A DNA stretch of 64,000 bases from Synechococcus sp. KORDI-100 (GCF_000737535.1 NZ_CP006269.1:2725001-2789000); one strand, 5' to 3'; shown: positions 27,288 through 37,182, numbered from the stretch's first letter. Made by a program: numbers and translations. Notes: generated from the letters alone by a model not told the origin.

Positions 27288-28175
27288 ATGACGATCACCA
27301 ACGGCAACAACAACGGCATCACCGCCATCGGCGATGAAGGGCTTGGCCAGCAGCCCTGGTGGGTGCAGCAATGGATGGAACTGATCAATGGTTACCGCTT
27401 CAAGAAACGTCTGGAGCGCGCCTGGGGGTATGCCCGCGAGGGCAACGTCACCTCCATCAGATTCGAAGGACGCCGGGTGCATGCCCGCGTCCAGGGCACC
27501 GGCGAAGAGCCCTACAAGGTGAAGCTGTGGCTGGATGTGCTGAACGATGAAGACTGGGCCTACGTCCTGGAGGCTCTGACGCAGAAGGCCCGCTGGTCTG
27601 CCCAGTTGCTGGCGGGGATCATGCCGGTTGACATCGAACGGGCCTTCGCTGCAAGCGGAAAACGGCTGTTCCCGTTCAAATTGCAGGAGGTCCGCAGTGA
27701 ATGCAGCTGCCCGGACAAAGCCAATCCGTGCAAACACATCAGCGCGGTGTATTTCCTGATGGGAGACCGCTTCAGCGAAGACCCCTTCGTGCTGTTTCAA
27801 CTCAGAGGTCGCAACCGCGCCAAGCTGCTGGAGGACCTGGCGGAACAACGTCGCAAGGCCCTGGCGGCTCTGGCTGAGCAGGGAACCCAGAGCGAGACGG
27901 GTGCAACAAAAGAGGATTCGGCTCCGCTGCCGCCTCACCCGGCCGTGCTGGATCCTTCGCTTTGGTGGCGCTACGACCGCAGCCTCGATGGCGATCTGGT
28001 GGTAATCACCCCAGCAATGGATGGCGACACAGGCCTCGATGCCGCTGGTGAACTGCCCCTGGCGGAGGACCCGCGTTTCCCCGAGGCACGTGACAGCTTC
28101 CTGAACAATCTCAAGGCCCACGGCCAGGCCAGTGCCCAGCAGGCGATGCTGCAGGCCATGGCGGCTGGCAGCTGA
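27288..28175 (+). CDS. SWIM zinc-finger protein
   Basis: This is a 295-residue protein with the SWIM motif CSCPDKANPCKHISAVYF (C-x-C-x(n)-C-x-H, about residues 142-159), a zinc-binding module for protein or DNA interaction. It starts with ATG at 27288, 16 bp after the SNF2 helicase stop, so the two are almost certainly cotranscribed. SWIM proteins commonly accompany SNF2 ATPases and are thought to be partner subunits. The C-terminal third is Ala/Glu-rich and helical with no recognised domain. An upstream in-frame start exists at 27192 but would overlap the helicase gene by 80 bp. Confidence 0.9.
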   Translation: MTITNGNNNGITAIGDEGLGQQPWWVQQWMELINGYRFKKRLERAWGYAREGNVTSIRFEGRRVHARVQGTGEEPYKVKLWLDVLNDEDWAYVLEALTQKARWSAQLLAGIMPVDIERAFAASGKRLFPFKLQEVRSECSCPDKANPCKHISAVYFLMGDRFSEDPFVLFQLRGRNRAKLLEDLAEQRRKALAALAEQGTQSETGATKEDSAPLPPHPAVLDPSLWWRYDRSLDGDLVVITPAMDGDTGLDAAGELPLAEDPRFPEARDSFLNNLKAHGQASAQQAMLQAMAAGS

Positions 28176-28181
28176 CGAGCA

Positions 28182-28676
28182 GTGGAGTGGCCTGAAGCCA
28201 TGGTCGATGCCGCCTGGCTCGCCGCGGAGACTCAAGCGCTGGCGGCGATGCTGCTGGAGTCGCATCAACGGGCCTTCAACAGGCCCCTGATCACCGCCGC
28301 CCAAACGGGCCGCTCTAGACGCCTGCTCTGCCAGGAGCTGTTCGCCTGCGGCTTTCCGGTGCTGGCCCACGGCACGGAGCAGGATCCCAAGCTCAGTTAC
28401 GCCAACGCCGCTGCCCTGCAGCTGTGGGACAGCCACTGGGATGAGCTGATCGGCATGCCCTCACGGCTCACCGCTCCGGACAGCGAACGGGCGGAACGCA
28501 GCAGCGCCCTAGGCCAGGCGAAACGGCTGGATGCGGTGCAGAACTATCGCGGTATTCGCATCAGCCGCAAAGGGCGGCGATTCATGATCGACAACGCCAG
28601 GATCTGGACCCTCTGGGATGCGGGCGAGCGGGTCTGCGGCCAAGCGGCCTGCTTCAGGGATTGGTGGCAGATCTAA
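28182..28676 (+). CDS. MEKHLA-domain (PAS-like) protein
   Basis: This is a 164-residue single-domain protein of the MEKHLA family, a PAS-related fold also found at the C-terminus of plant HD-ZIP III factors. Diagnostic stretches are HGTEQDPKLSYANAAALQLW, ELIGMPSRLTA and a C-terminal FMIDNARIWTLWD. A ligand or redox sensing role is possible but undemonstrated. The start is GTG at 28182, seven bases after the SWIM gene stop; an ATG at 28200 is the alternative. It ends the SNF2-SWIM operon. Base composition drops sharply to AT-rich immediately after its stop. Confidence 0.85.
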   Translation: MEWPEAMVDAAWLAAETQALAAMLLESHQRAFNRPLITAAQTGRSRRLLCQELFACGFPVLAHGTEQDPKLSYANAAALQLWDSHWDELIGMPSRLTAPDSERAERSSALGQAKRLDAVQNYRGIRISRKGRRFMIDNARIWTLWDAGERVCGQAACFRDWWQI

Positions 28677-28809
28677 AAAGTAGCCGCAAAAACAAAAAAA
28701 TAGTTATAGACAAAAAACTGTTTTCACAAAATCCCTACAAAATAGATCAATCAAGGCATTGGAATGGAAGGCAAGCCACTAAGAGGTTCGACCAGAAAAG
28801 GATCCATCA

Positions 28810-31490
28810 ATGTTACATCCGTCAAATCCGGAGGGTACACAAACGTCAACCCGACCTCAAATCTTTGTCCAAAATAGCAGAATTGAATTCCGGTACAAGT
28901 TTTCTTCAGGACTAAAGGGATTAAAGCAGGAAATCAGGCTTTATAACGTTGACGAAAACTGGAGAAAAGCAATCATTCCACTGCAGGGCGGATCTCGAAG
29001 CATTAACAACTCAAAACGAGAAGTTGTCCATAGCCTGAACCTAAAAAAACTCTGGCAGGGATCCAGAGACTGGAATCTCCCCGACGTTGTACTAAAAAAC
29101 AATAAGATGAAGGGGTACATTGCAGGCCAATGGGGCGCACCACAATTATTTTTCACTGTCACCATCGACACAGAACATTCAGGAGCCAAAGCATTTATTG
29201 ACTACATTTCCGATAAAAAAGGGCCCTTAAATCTAAACCCCGGGAAGCCGGTCAGCCCAGACTCATTGGAGATTCATGGAATCGTAAAAGGAAATCCCGA
29301 AAAAGAAGAAAAAGTTGAAGTCTTCTCAACGTACAAGCAGGCCAATAAAACCGTGACACTTCATCACGGTTATGCAGAGCCCAAATCAGGCAAGTGGGAT
29401 TTAGAACTGAAAAAATTCCCAGATGGAGCCAATGTCACGCACAACATTTTCGCTCGCCTAATCGATCCTGCCGGAAATCATCAACATACCGATTCCCAGT
29501 CGGTCACGGTCGATACCCTACCGGAGGCAGAGGCAAAAATCCTACAAATTGATGGCATCAAACTCAAAAAAAACAAGCTATCCAATGACACAAGCAATGC
29601 TAGACCCTTGATCACTGGAACATTAAGCAGCAAGCTCAAAGAAGGTGAACAAATCGAGATCTGGAATAAGCACAGAATATGGCATAACAAAGTAGCAAGA
29701 AACAGATTTCTGGGCTATGCCACGCCCGAAGGAAAAAGCTGGACTTTTAAGCCAGCGAAGAACCTCCAATCCAACAAACAATACAAACGCGTCTATGGAC
29801 ATCAGCCTCACTATCTAACCGCAAGAGTTTCGAATGGCCTTGGGAAGATTTCGAAACAAAATCGAATATCCTTCGCAGTTGACACGAACGGCCCAAGCAT
29901 AAGACTGGACTCAAGCGAACAATTACGAAATGGCCTAAGTCGCTCGCCTGGCCAAGAGAAAATAGTTAACTCGTACCTGAACGATATCAAGCGCAGACAT
30001 AACATCAATCCAGACCACATGCTCATAACACTCAAAGCGAGAGACCGGGGAAATATATTTGCGACACCCTCGACACTCAAGAAAGGCCTCGAAATAAGCA
30101 ATGGAACAGTAGGAAAAGTTCTGGCTCCTCAAAACAAGAACGTCCTTATTTCCGAAAAGTACGTCGAATCACTTTACGAAACCCTTGAGGGCACACTCTT
30201 CATCTCAGTAATACCAACAGCCAATTCCAATGGCCATATAAAAATTCAATTCCAAAAAAACATATTAAAGGACCGAGCCGGCAATAAAAACAATGCTTCC
30301 AATACCCTGAAACTTCCTTTTGACACACGCACCAAAGAGACAACTCCTGAAGATGGATTATTAAATCCAATTGACGAGAAAACAACGCCTAAAGATGAGG
30401 ATGTAAAGCCGAGTGACAACAATCCAACCCCCGTTCCAGACGATACAAACAAGCCAATTAATGCAGCCAAGCCCTCTCTGAAAAAAACCGAAGCAACGAT
30501 TGCAGAGGACGCCAAGGCAGGCACAACAATCATTGATTTGGCAGACAGCAAATCCGGCAAAGACCTCAATGCCGACGGAGACAAACTCACCTACACCATC
30601 GAAACTGGCAATGACGATGGGCTATTTTCCATTGACCCCGACTCTGGCGTGATCTCGATTGCCGCAGGTAAATCACTCAATTACGACACCAAGCGATCGC
30701 ACAAACTCACTGTTGAAGCCTCCGATGGATCCCAATCGGGGTCGGCTGTGATCACCATCAAGGTAACGGATGTCAGTGGCTATCCCGCTCCAGCAGACAC
30801 ATCTCCCTCCCTGGAAGCCCAGACGGTTCAAGTGAATGAAAGCATCAAGCCCGGCGATGAAATCGTCGACCTATCAGACGAATCAGGAGGAGATACCAAC
30901 GGCAACGGCAATGCTCTTGCTTATGCCATCAGCTCGGGGAACGAGGAGCAACTGTTTACAATCAACCCCAGCAATGGCAAAATTACTCTTTCAAAAGAAA
31001 AGGTTCCAACCGCTAAGTTTCTTGATTACGAGACCCAAAAGAGCTTTGTGTTAGGTGTCAGTGCAAGCGCCAAAGGCAAAACTGATACCGCCCAGATCAC
31101 CGTTCAGGTACAAAACCAGACCGAACAATTCAACCTTGGCAGCCCTGCCCCATATTCCTGGGGGGGGGGGATGACATCACCGGCAGCATCAGTAACAGTG
31201 CTAAATCCGACTGGGTCAGTTTGAGCATCAACAAGGGTCAATCGGTTTCACTTGGCTTCAATGGCAGCGGAACACTAGACAGCCAGAACAACGTTTACGT
31301 CAAAGCCATATACAACGATTTCGGCCATGTGGTCGACAACAATGAGTATTTCGATCCCCCTGAAAACCTAACCTCCTTTGACGTCATCGCGCCCTATACC
31401 GGCACCTACTACGTGGAGGTGAAAGCTAGGGATGGGCAGACAGGCTCCTATGGATTTGGGGCAACCGACAATGGCATTGCCCTGGGCTGA
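28810..31490 (+). CDS. Cadherin/Ig-like repeat adhesin, interrupted by a frameshift at a G11 run
   Basis: The first frame (28810-31224) encodes about 780 sensible residues. A lysine-rich N-terminal half has bacterial Ig-like units (for example LIDPAGNHQHTDSQSVTVDT), followed by two cadherin-like repeats (GDKLTYTIETGNDDGLFSID and ALAYAISSGNEEQLFTINPS). At 31160-31170 a run of 11 G shifts the reading. The continuation GDDITGSISNSAKSDWVSL and a calcium-domain-like C-terminus ending at 31490 lie in another frame. G9 or G12 would restore an ~890-residue protein. No Sec signal is visible, so a type I or other route is likely. AGGA eight bases before the ATG supports the start. The gene is AT-rich relative to both neighbours, a sign of transfer or relaxed constraint. 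Confidence 0.75.
31160..31170 (+). repeat. G11 homopolymer, candidate slippage site
   Basis: Eleven consecutive G bases sit at the point where the adhesin reading changes frame. The tract is inside coding sequence. Nine or twelve G would join the two frames. Confidence 0.85.
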
Positions 31491-31751
31491 CACAGGCACT
31501 CCAGTGGGCTGATTCAGCACCACAACGCAGCGATGAACCCCCTCAGATTCGATCCGCTTGCTTCAGCGGATTCGCTTGGAGCTGAAAGCATTCGGTTTTA
31601 ACACCATCCCTGTGGTGCCAACCGAACTCTGCAGTACAGACCGAATCAAAACGGGCGGTTCTCACGCTTCTGGTTCTCATTCAACTGACGCAAATTGTGA
31701 TGGCGGGCGATCAAAACAGTCCGCTGATGTTCCCCTTCAGGAGTAACAACC

Positions 31752-32147
31752 ATGCTGACCCTGCGCCAATCCCCCTTCGATCTGTTCGAGCGACTCGAGC
31801 AGCAAATGGCCACCGCTGAGCGCATCCCCCAGGCCGAAGTGATCGACGGTGACGGTGCCTACACCGTTCGCCTCGAACTTCCTGGCGTCGAACGGGATTC
31901 CATTGAGGTGAAAGCCACGGACCGCACTCTGATGGTGAGTGCCGAACGCAAAGCCGCCGTCGAAGCCGACAACCAACAACCGGCTCTGCTGAGTGAGTTC
32001 CGCACCGGGACCTGGAGCCGCAGCTTCCGCTTCTCAAGCGGTCTCGACCGAGACCAGCTCAAGGCCACCTACCGCGACGGAATTCTGGAAATCACCGCTG
32101 GCAAGGCCGTCAGCCACACCAGCGTGACGGTGAAGGTCGAGAGCTGA
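31752..32147 (+). CDS. Small heat-shock protein, Hsp20/alpha-crystallin family
   Basis: This is a 131-residue sHSP with an alpha-crystallin domain from about residue 25 (YTVRLELPGVERDSIEVKAT, LMVSAERK, SFRFSSGLDRDQLKATYRDG then ILEITAGKA). It is an ATP-independent holdase chaperone that oligomerises and protects unfolded proteins in the cytoplasm. AGGAG about ten bases before the ATG supports the start. A strong rho-independent terminator lies 32 bp downstream. The 261 bp upstream hold its promoter region and no convincing gene. Confidence 0.95.
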   Translation: MLTLRQSPFDLFERLEQQMATAERIPQAEVIDGDGAYTVRLELPGVERDSIEVKATDRTLMVSAERKAAVEADNQQPALLSEFRTGTWSRSFRFSSGLDRDQLKATYRDGILEITAGKAVSHTSVTVKVES

Positions 32148-32178
32148 GGACCAAACGGAGAGGAAGAACGGACACCCC

Positions 32179-32201
32179 ACCCCGCTTCGGCGGGGTTTTT
32201 T
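32179..32201 (+). terminator. Rho-independent terminator after hsp20
   Basis: A seven-pair stem (ACCCCGC/GCGGGGT) closes a TTCG tetraloop at 32186-32189 and is followed by six T. It ends the hsp20 transcript. The stem also reads as a hairpin on the other strand, but without a T-run useful to the convergent transporter gene. Confidence 0.92.
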
Positions 32202-32218
32202 GCTGCAGACGCCCTCGC

Positions 32219-33514
32219 TCAACCCCCCAGACCGAAGAAAGCATTGGCGATGAACAGCAGACTGAAACCGCCCAAAAACACCAACCCGAACCAGGACAGG
32301 GCTCGCATGAACGGTCCATAACGGTGGGCATCGGGCACGAGGGAGCTGTTGATCGTGTCCATGGCCATCCAGGCGAACAATGGTGCGGTCAGGAAACTGC
32401 CCGTCATTGCAGCGAAGACAAAATCCTTGACGCCAATGCCACCACCTTTGGCCACCACCAGTGCCGACACGGCTACCAGCAGATGCAACACAACCCAGAA
32501 CTGGTAACGACGCCGTTGAGGTCCAGGGGCTGCATCGCCACGGTCCTGCCCCCGCAGCAGTCCCTGAATCGCCGCAATGCTGCGGGGGTAGGCATCGAGG
32601 CAGGTGAGGGTGGTGCTGAACATGGCGGAGAACGCCGCCGGGATGATCACCCAGGCCGCCCAGCCCCCCATGGCGGCGGTGTAGAGCTTGATCAGCTTCT
32701 GGGCGAAGGACAGACCGGTGCCGGCCAGCATCCCGTCGCCTGTGCCGTACATCGTGTAGGCACCAAGAACCACGAAGAACAGGGCCGTCACAACCGTGAC
32801 GCCATAGCCCAGATTAAAGTCAACCTCCGCCTCCTGCGGACTGGCGGTGTGGTCGGTGTCGCGGGCCCGGGAGAACATCCACAAGGACGGCCAGACGCAC
32901 ATTTCCACCGGTCCAGGCATCCAGCCCATCAGCGGGATCAGAAAGGCCAGGTTTGCCAGGGTCCAGGGGCTGGGATCAGCGCCGACCCAGCTCGCGGCGA
33001 CATCACCAGCGGGTCCGCGGATCAGCAACGACGCCGCCCCAAGTCCGGTGAGCAGGGTGAGCAGCACCACCAGCAGCTTTGAGAGTCGGTCGAGAGCGCG
33101 GTAATGACCAAGCAGAAGCACCAGGCCACTCACCACCAGCACCCCGATCGAGAGGCCGTAGGGATCCTGCCCTGCCAACCCAGGGATGTTGGTGAGCAGC
33201 AGCCCCGCCACAAAACTCACCGCCGCGATGGTGAAGGTCCCGGTGACCAGGCTCACCACCAGGTACAGCGGCAGGTAGAGCGGATTGCGTTTCTGGAAGC
33301 CCTCCAACAAAGACAGCCCGGTGGCCGCTGTAAAGCGGGTGCCCACGCGAAGGAAGGGATACTTGATCAAATTGGTGAGCAGGATCAAGCCCACCAGTGC
33401 AAATCCGAAACGGGCTCCCGCCGTGGTGGACGACATCAAATGGGATCCACCGATGCAGGCACCGGCCAAGAGGATCCCGGGCCCAATGCTGCGTCGCAGC
33501 GTCGATGACGCCAT
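32219..33514 (-). CDS. Nramp-superfamily-like divalent-metal transporter with atypical TM1 motif
   Basis: This is a 431-residue polytopic membrane protein with about 11 hydrophobic segments and the overall pattern of Nramp/SLC11 transporters. In TM1, where canonical Nramps have the metal-binding DPGN motif, this protein reads ACIGGSHLMSSTTAG. In the TM6 region, MGWMPGPVEMCVWPS replaces the usual MPHN-type motif. It therefore belongs to a divergent Nramp-related branch, and its substrate (possibly Mg2+, another metal, or something else) cannot be assigned. The start is ATG at 33514, divergent from flv3, whose start lies about 83 bp away. Confidence 0.75.
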   Translation of the reverse strand: MASSTLRRSIGPGILLAGACIGGSHLMSSTTAGARFGFALVGLILLTNLIKYPFLRVGTRFTAATGLSLLEGFQKRNPLYLPLYLVVSLVTGTFTIAAVSFVAGLLLTNIPGLAGQDPYGLSIGVLVVSGLVLLLGHYRALDRLSKLLVVLLTLLTGLGAASLLIRGPAGDVAASWVGADPSPWTLANLAFLIPLMGWMPGPVEMCVWPSLWMFSRARDTDHTASPQEAEVDFNLGYGVTVVTALFFVVLGAYTMYGTGDGMLAGTGLSFAQKLIKLYTAAMGGWAAWVIIPAAFSAMFSTTLTCLDAYPRSIAAIQGLLRGQDRGDAAPGPQRRRYQFWVVLHLLVAVSALVVAKGGGIGVKDFVFAAMTGSFLTAPLFAWMAMDTINSSLVPDAHRYGPFMRALSWFGLVFLGGFSLLFIANAFFGLGG

Positions 33515-33597
33515 CACGAGGTTGCGGTTGCGACCAGTCTCCGCCGCCGCCCCCCCACGAAATCTCCGTAAAGTCGATATCCGTCACGGTCGCATTC

Positions 33598-35346
33598 ATG
33601 GTCGTCGCTCCAGCCGCTCCGAAGCTGTCGCTGCAGTGCGAGGCCATCGCCGCCGACACCACCACGATTCGATCCCTCGACTGGGATCGCAGCCGCTTTG
33701 ACATTGAATTCGGGCTGCGCAACGGCACCACCTACAACGCCTTTCTGGTGCGGGGGGAACGCACGGCCCTGATCGACACCAGCCACGCCAAATTCCGCAA
33801 GACCTGGATTCCGCTCCTCAAAGATCAGATCGATCCAGCCGCGATCGATGTGTTGATCGTGAGCCACACGGAACCTGACCATTCCGGCCTGATCGGAGAC
33901 CTGATCGATCTCAATCCCGAGATCGAAATCGTGGGCTCGAAGGTGGCGCTGCATTTCCTCAAGGACCAGGTGCACAGGCCGTTCAGATCCCGTGCGGTGA
34001 AGTCGGGCGAGGAACTGGATCTCGGCACCAATCCCGACAGCGGCATCCAGCACCGCTTCGAATTCCTCAGCGCTCCGAATCTGCACTGGCCGGACACGAT
34101 CTTCTCCTTCGATCACGGCACAAGCATCCTCTACACCTGCGACGCCTTCGGCCTGCATTACTGCACCGACGACATCTTCGACGCCGACCCCGGGGCCATC
34201 GCCCCCGATTTCCGCTTCTACTACGACTGCCTGATGGGTCCCAATGCCCGCAGCGTGCTGCAAGCGCTCAAGCGCATGGATGGTCTGCCGGAGATCAACA
34301 CCATTGCCGTGGGACACGGCCCCCTGTTGCGGCATCACCTCAGCCACTGGATCAGCGATTACCGCGAATGGAGTGGCCAGCGCAGCAAGGGAGAGAGCTA
34401 TGCAGCGATCTGCTACCTCAGCCAATACGGATTTTCCGATCGAATCAGCCAGGCCATCGCCCACGGCGTGGGCAAGGCGGACGCCCAGGTGCAGCTCGTG
34501 GACCTGCGGGCCACCGATCCCCAGGAACTCACTGCACTGATCGGCGAAGCCAAGGCGGTGGTGGTACCCACCTGGCCATCGGAACCGGATGCCGACCTGC
34601 AAGCCTCGATCGGCACCCTGCTGGCGGCCCTGCAACCCAAGCAACTGGTCGGCGTCTATGACGCCTTCGGCGGCAACGATGAACCGATCGATGCGGTCGC
34701 CGATCAACTGCGCAGCCAGGGGCAGAAACAGGCGTTCAGCCCCCTGCGGATCAAACAACTGCCCCAGGGGAGTGATTACCAACGTTGTGAGGAGTCCGGC
34801 ACGGACCTTGGCCAGCTGCTCACCAAGGAGAAGACGATCGCAGCGATGAAAAGCCTTGACGGTGACCTCGACAAGGCCCTCGGGCGGATTAGCGGTGGCC
34901 TCTATGTGGTGACCGCCAGCCAGGGTGACGGTGAAGGGCGCCGGCGTGGCGCCATGGTGGCCAGCTGGGTGAGTCAGGCGAGCTTCTCACCACCGGGGCT
35001 CACGGTTGCCGTTGCCAAGGACCGAGCGATCGAAGCCCTGATGCAGGTGGGTGATCGCTTCGTGCTGAATGTGCTGCGCCAGGACAATCACCAGCCTCTG
35101 CTAAGGCATTTCCTCAAGCGGTTCCCCCCCGGAGCCGATCGCTTCGCAGGCGTGAATGTCCTGGATGGCGTCGCTGAAGGAGGTCCGGTTCTTGGCGATG
35201 CTCTGGCTTATCTGGGTTGTCGGGTGGAGCAGCGTCTGGAGGGTCCGGATCACTGGATCATCTACGCCGTGGTGGAACAGGGGAATGTGGCTGACACCGA
35301 TGCCTCCACGGCCGTGCACCATCGCAAGGTTGGCAATCACTACTGA
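33598..35346 (+). CDS. flv3: Flavodiiron protein, Flv3-type (complete diiron ligands)
   Basis: This 582-residue class C flavodiiron protein has a metallo-beta-lactamase-like diiron domain, a flavodoxin-like domain (about 260-400) and a C-terminal NAD(P)H:flavin reductase-like domain (from about 420; GAMVASWVSQASFSPPGLTV). The diiron ligands H90, E92, D94 and H95 (SHTEPDHSG) are canonical, as in Flv3. With Flv1 it reduces O2 to water downstream of photosystem I, protecting against fluctuating light. I used the ATG at 33598; the frame is open further upstream but the added sequence is not family-like. The stop overlaps the flv1 start as TGATG. Confidence 0.93.
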   Translation: MVVAPAAPKLSLQCEAIAADTTTIRSLDWDRSRFDIEFGLRNGTTYNAFLVRGERTALIDTSHAKFRKTWIPLLKDQIDPAAIDVLIVSHTEPDHSGLIGDLIDLNPEIEIVGSKVALHFLKDQVHRPFRSRAVKSGEELDLGTNPDSGIQHRFEFLSAPNLHWPDTIFSFDHGTSILYTCDAFGLHYCTDDIFDADPGAIAPDFRFYYDCLMGPNARSVLQALKRMDGLPEINTIAVGHGPLLRHHLSHWISDYREWSGQRSKGESYAAICYLSQYGFSDRISQAIAHGVGKADAQVQLVDLRATDPQELTALIGEAKAVVVPTWPSEPDADLQASIGTLLAALQPKQLVGVYDAFGGNDEPIDAVADQLRSQGQKQAFSPLRIKQLPQGSDYQRCEESGTDLGQLLTKEKTIAAMKSLDGDLDKALGRISGGLYVVTASQGDGEGRRRGAMVASWVSQASFSPPGLTVAVAKDRAIEALMQVGDRFVLNVLRQDNHQPLLRHFLKRFPPGADRFAGVNVLDGVAEGGPVLGDALAYLGCRVEQRLEGPDHWIIYAVVEQGNVADTDASTAVHHRKVGNHY

Positions 35347-37157
35347 TGACAGCGTCAGCGACAGCAACCACGACAGCCATACGGCAAACGATCACCCTGC
35401 CCATCGACCCAGGGGCTGTCAGCCTGCGCAGCCTGAGCCAGCAACGCAGCCGCTTCGAGCTGGAATACGCCCTGGAACGTGGCAGCACGGCCAACAGCTT
35501 CCTGTTCGAGGGAGATGAACACCACGCCGCTGTTCTGGTTCACCCCCCAGGTGCTGCCTATGGAGACGTGTTTCTTCCAGCCCTGGCAGCGGCGATGCCT
35601 GATCACAGCCGAAGCCTCCAAGTGGTGGTCGGCCATGTGAACCCCAATCGGGTCGCCCTGCTGCGTGAGCTCGCAGCGACTTACACACGCCTTGAGCTGA
35701 TCGCATCCAATGCCGGCGCCAAGGTGATGAAGGAATTGTGGACTCTGCGCAAGCCAACCCCTCCAGGAGAGTCGTCAGAGGCGCCACCACTGCCGGATCT
35801 ACCCCCGATTCGCACCATCCGGCATGAGCAGGGCACGCCGCTCAGTCATGGACGCACCCTGATGCTGCTGCCGGCCCCGACACCCCGCTGGCCGGGAGGA
35901 CTGCTGGCATTTGAAGAACGCCTCGGACTGCTGATGAGCGACAAGTTCTTCAGTGCCCATGTCTGCACTGAAGACTGGGCCGAAAGCAACCGCAGCAGCA
36001 CCGAAGAGGAGCGCCGCCATTTCTACGACTGCCTGATGGCCCCGATGGCGCGGCAGGTGGACACCCTCGTGGACCGCCTGGAAGACCTCGACATCCGCAC
36101 GATCGCACCAGGGCACGGGCCAGCCATCGAAACGAGCTGGAGAAGTTTGCTGAGTGACTACCACCGATGGGGGGAAAGCCATCAGCAGGCAAGTCTCAAC
36201 GTGTTGCTGTTGTTTGCCAGCGCCTACGGCAACACTGCGGCGATCGCAGATGCGCTGGCCCAGGGGATCGGCCGCACCGGCATCCGGGTGAACAGCCTCA
36301 ACTGCGAATTCACGCCAGCCAACGAACTGGTGGATGCAATCCAGCTGTCGGACGCCGTCCTGATCGGATCTCCCACCCTTGGCGGTCATGCTCCAACCCC
36401 CATCGTGTCTGCCCTGGGGACCTTGCTGGCCGAGGGAGACCGCAGCAAACCCGTTGGTGTCTTCGGCAGCTTCGGCTGGAGCGGAGAAGCGGTGGATCTG
36501 CTCGAAAACAAATTGCGGGATGGCGGCTTCTCGTTCGGTTTCGAACCCATTCGGGTGAAATTCAGTCCTGATGCTGCTCGGGTGAAGCAGCTTGAAGAAA
36601 CCGGTACCCGCTTTGGACGTGAGCTCCTCAAAATCCAGAAGCGTGCCCAGCGACGTTCAGCTGGTGGCTTGAGTGAAAGCCGCAGTGACCCTGCCGTGGT
36701 TGCCCTCGGTCGCGTGCTCGGATCCCTCTGCGTGCTGACGACGCGCAAAGGCGACCTGAGTGGCGCCATGGTGGCCAGCTGGGTGAGCCAAGCGAGCTTC
36801 TCTCCTCCGGGGATCACGGTGGCCGTCGCCAAGGACCGTGCCGTGGAAGCCCTGCTGCACAAGGGCGATCGCTTCGCCTTGAACGTGCTGGCCGAAGGTC
36901 GCGAAACCGCCCTGATGAAGCAGTTCCTGCAACCGTTCGAACCCGGTGCAGATCGCTTCGCAGGCCTTGAACTGGAGACCAGCCCCGCCGAGCAGCCACT
37001 GCTTCCAGCGGCTCTGGCCTGGCTCGATGGAGAGGTGAAACAACGGATGGAATGCGGCGACCACTGGCTTCTGTATGCCCAGGTCAACCATGGCGGCCTG
37101 TTTGATGCCGAGGGCTCCACTGCCGTGCACCAACGGCGCAGCGGCGCGAACTACTGA
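35346..37157 (+). CDS. flv1: Flavodiiron protein, Flv1-type (degenerate diiron ligands)
   Basis: This 603-residue partner has the same three-domain order as its neighbour. The diiron motif is degenerate: H97-x-N99-x-N101-R102 (GHVNPNRVA) replaces H-x-E-x-D-H, which is characteristic of Flv1. The flavodoxin domain (LLLFASAYGNTAAIADAL, SPTLGGHAPTP) and flavin reductase domain (GAMVASWVSQASFSPPGITV) are intact. The expected role is as a heterodimer with Flv3 in the Mehler-like reaction. The start ATG shares one base with the flv3 stop (TGATG), which should give equal synthesis of the two subunits. Confidence 0.93.
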   Translation: MTASATATTTAIRQTITLPIDPGAVSLRSLSQQRSRFELEYALERGSTANSFLFEGDEHHAAVLVHPPGAAYGDVFLPALAAAMPDHSRSLQVVVGHVNPNRVALLRELAATYTRLELIASNAGAKVMKELWTLRKPTPPGESSEAPPLPDLPPIRTIRHEQGTPLSHGRTLMLLPAPTPRWPGGLLAFEERLGLLMSDKFFSAHVCTEDWAESNRSSTEEERRHFYDCLMAPMARQVDTLVDRLEDLDIRTIAPGHGPAIETSWRSLLSDYHRWGESHQQASLNVLLLFASAYGNTAAIADALAQGIGRTGIRVNSLNCEFTPANELVDAIQLSDAVLIGSPTLGGHAPTPIVSALGTLLAEGDRSKPVGVFGSFGWSGEAVDLLENKLRDGGFSFGFEPIRVKFSPDAARVKQLEETGTRFGRELLKIQKRAQRRSAGGLSESRSDPAVVALGRVLGSLCVLTTRKGDLSGAMVASWVSQASFSPPGITVAVAKDRAVEALLHKGDRFALNVLAEGRETALMKQFLQPFEPGADRFAGLELETSPAEQPLLPAALAWLDGEVKQRMECGDHWLLYAQVNHGGLFDAEGSTAVHQRRSGANY

Positions 37158-37182
37158 GAAGCCATTTCGGTGGGAATGCGCT

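Noticed and set aside
27123..28436. Antisense open frame of 437 codons over the SWIM and MEKHLA genes
   Set aside because: It is opposite two recognised genes, low in protein-like features and has no start context.
31558..31746. A 62-codon open frame upstream of hsp20
   Set aside because: It has no ribosome site or protein-like pattern and runs through the hsp20 promoter and ribosome-binding region.
33514..34782. Long open frame antisense to flv3 (422 codons)
   Set aside because: It is the shadow of a well-supported flavodiiron gene and has no recognisable domain.
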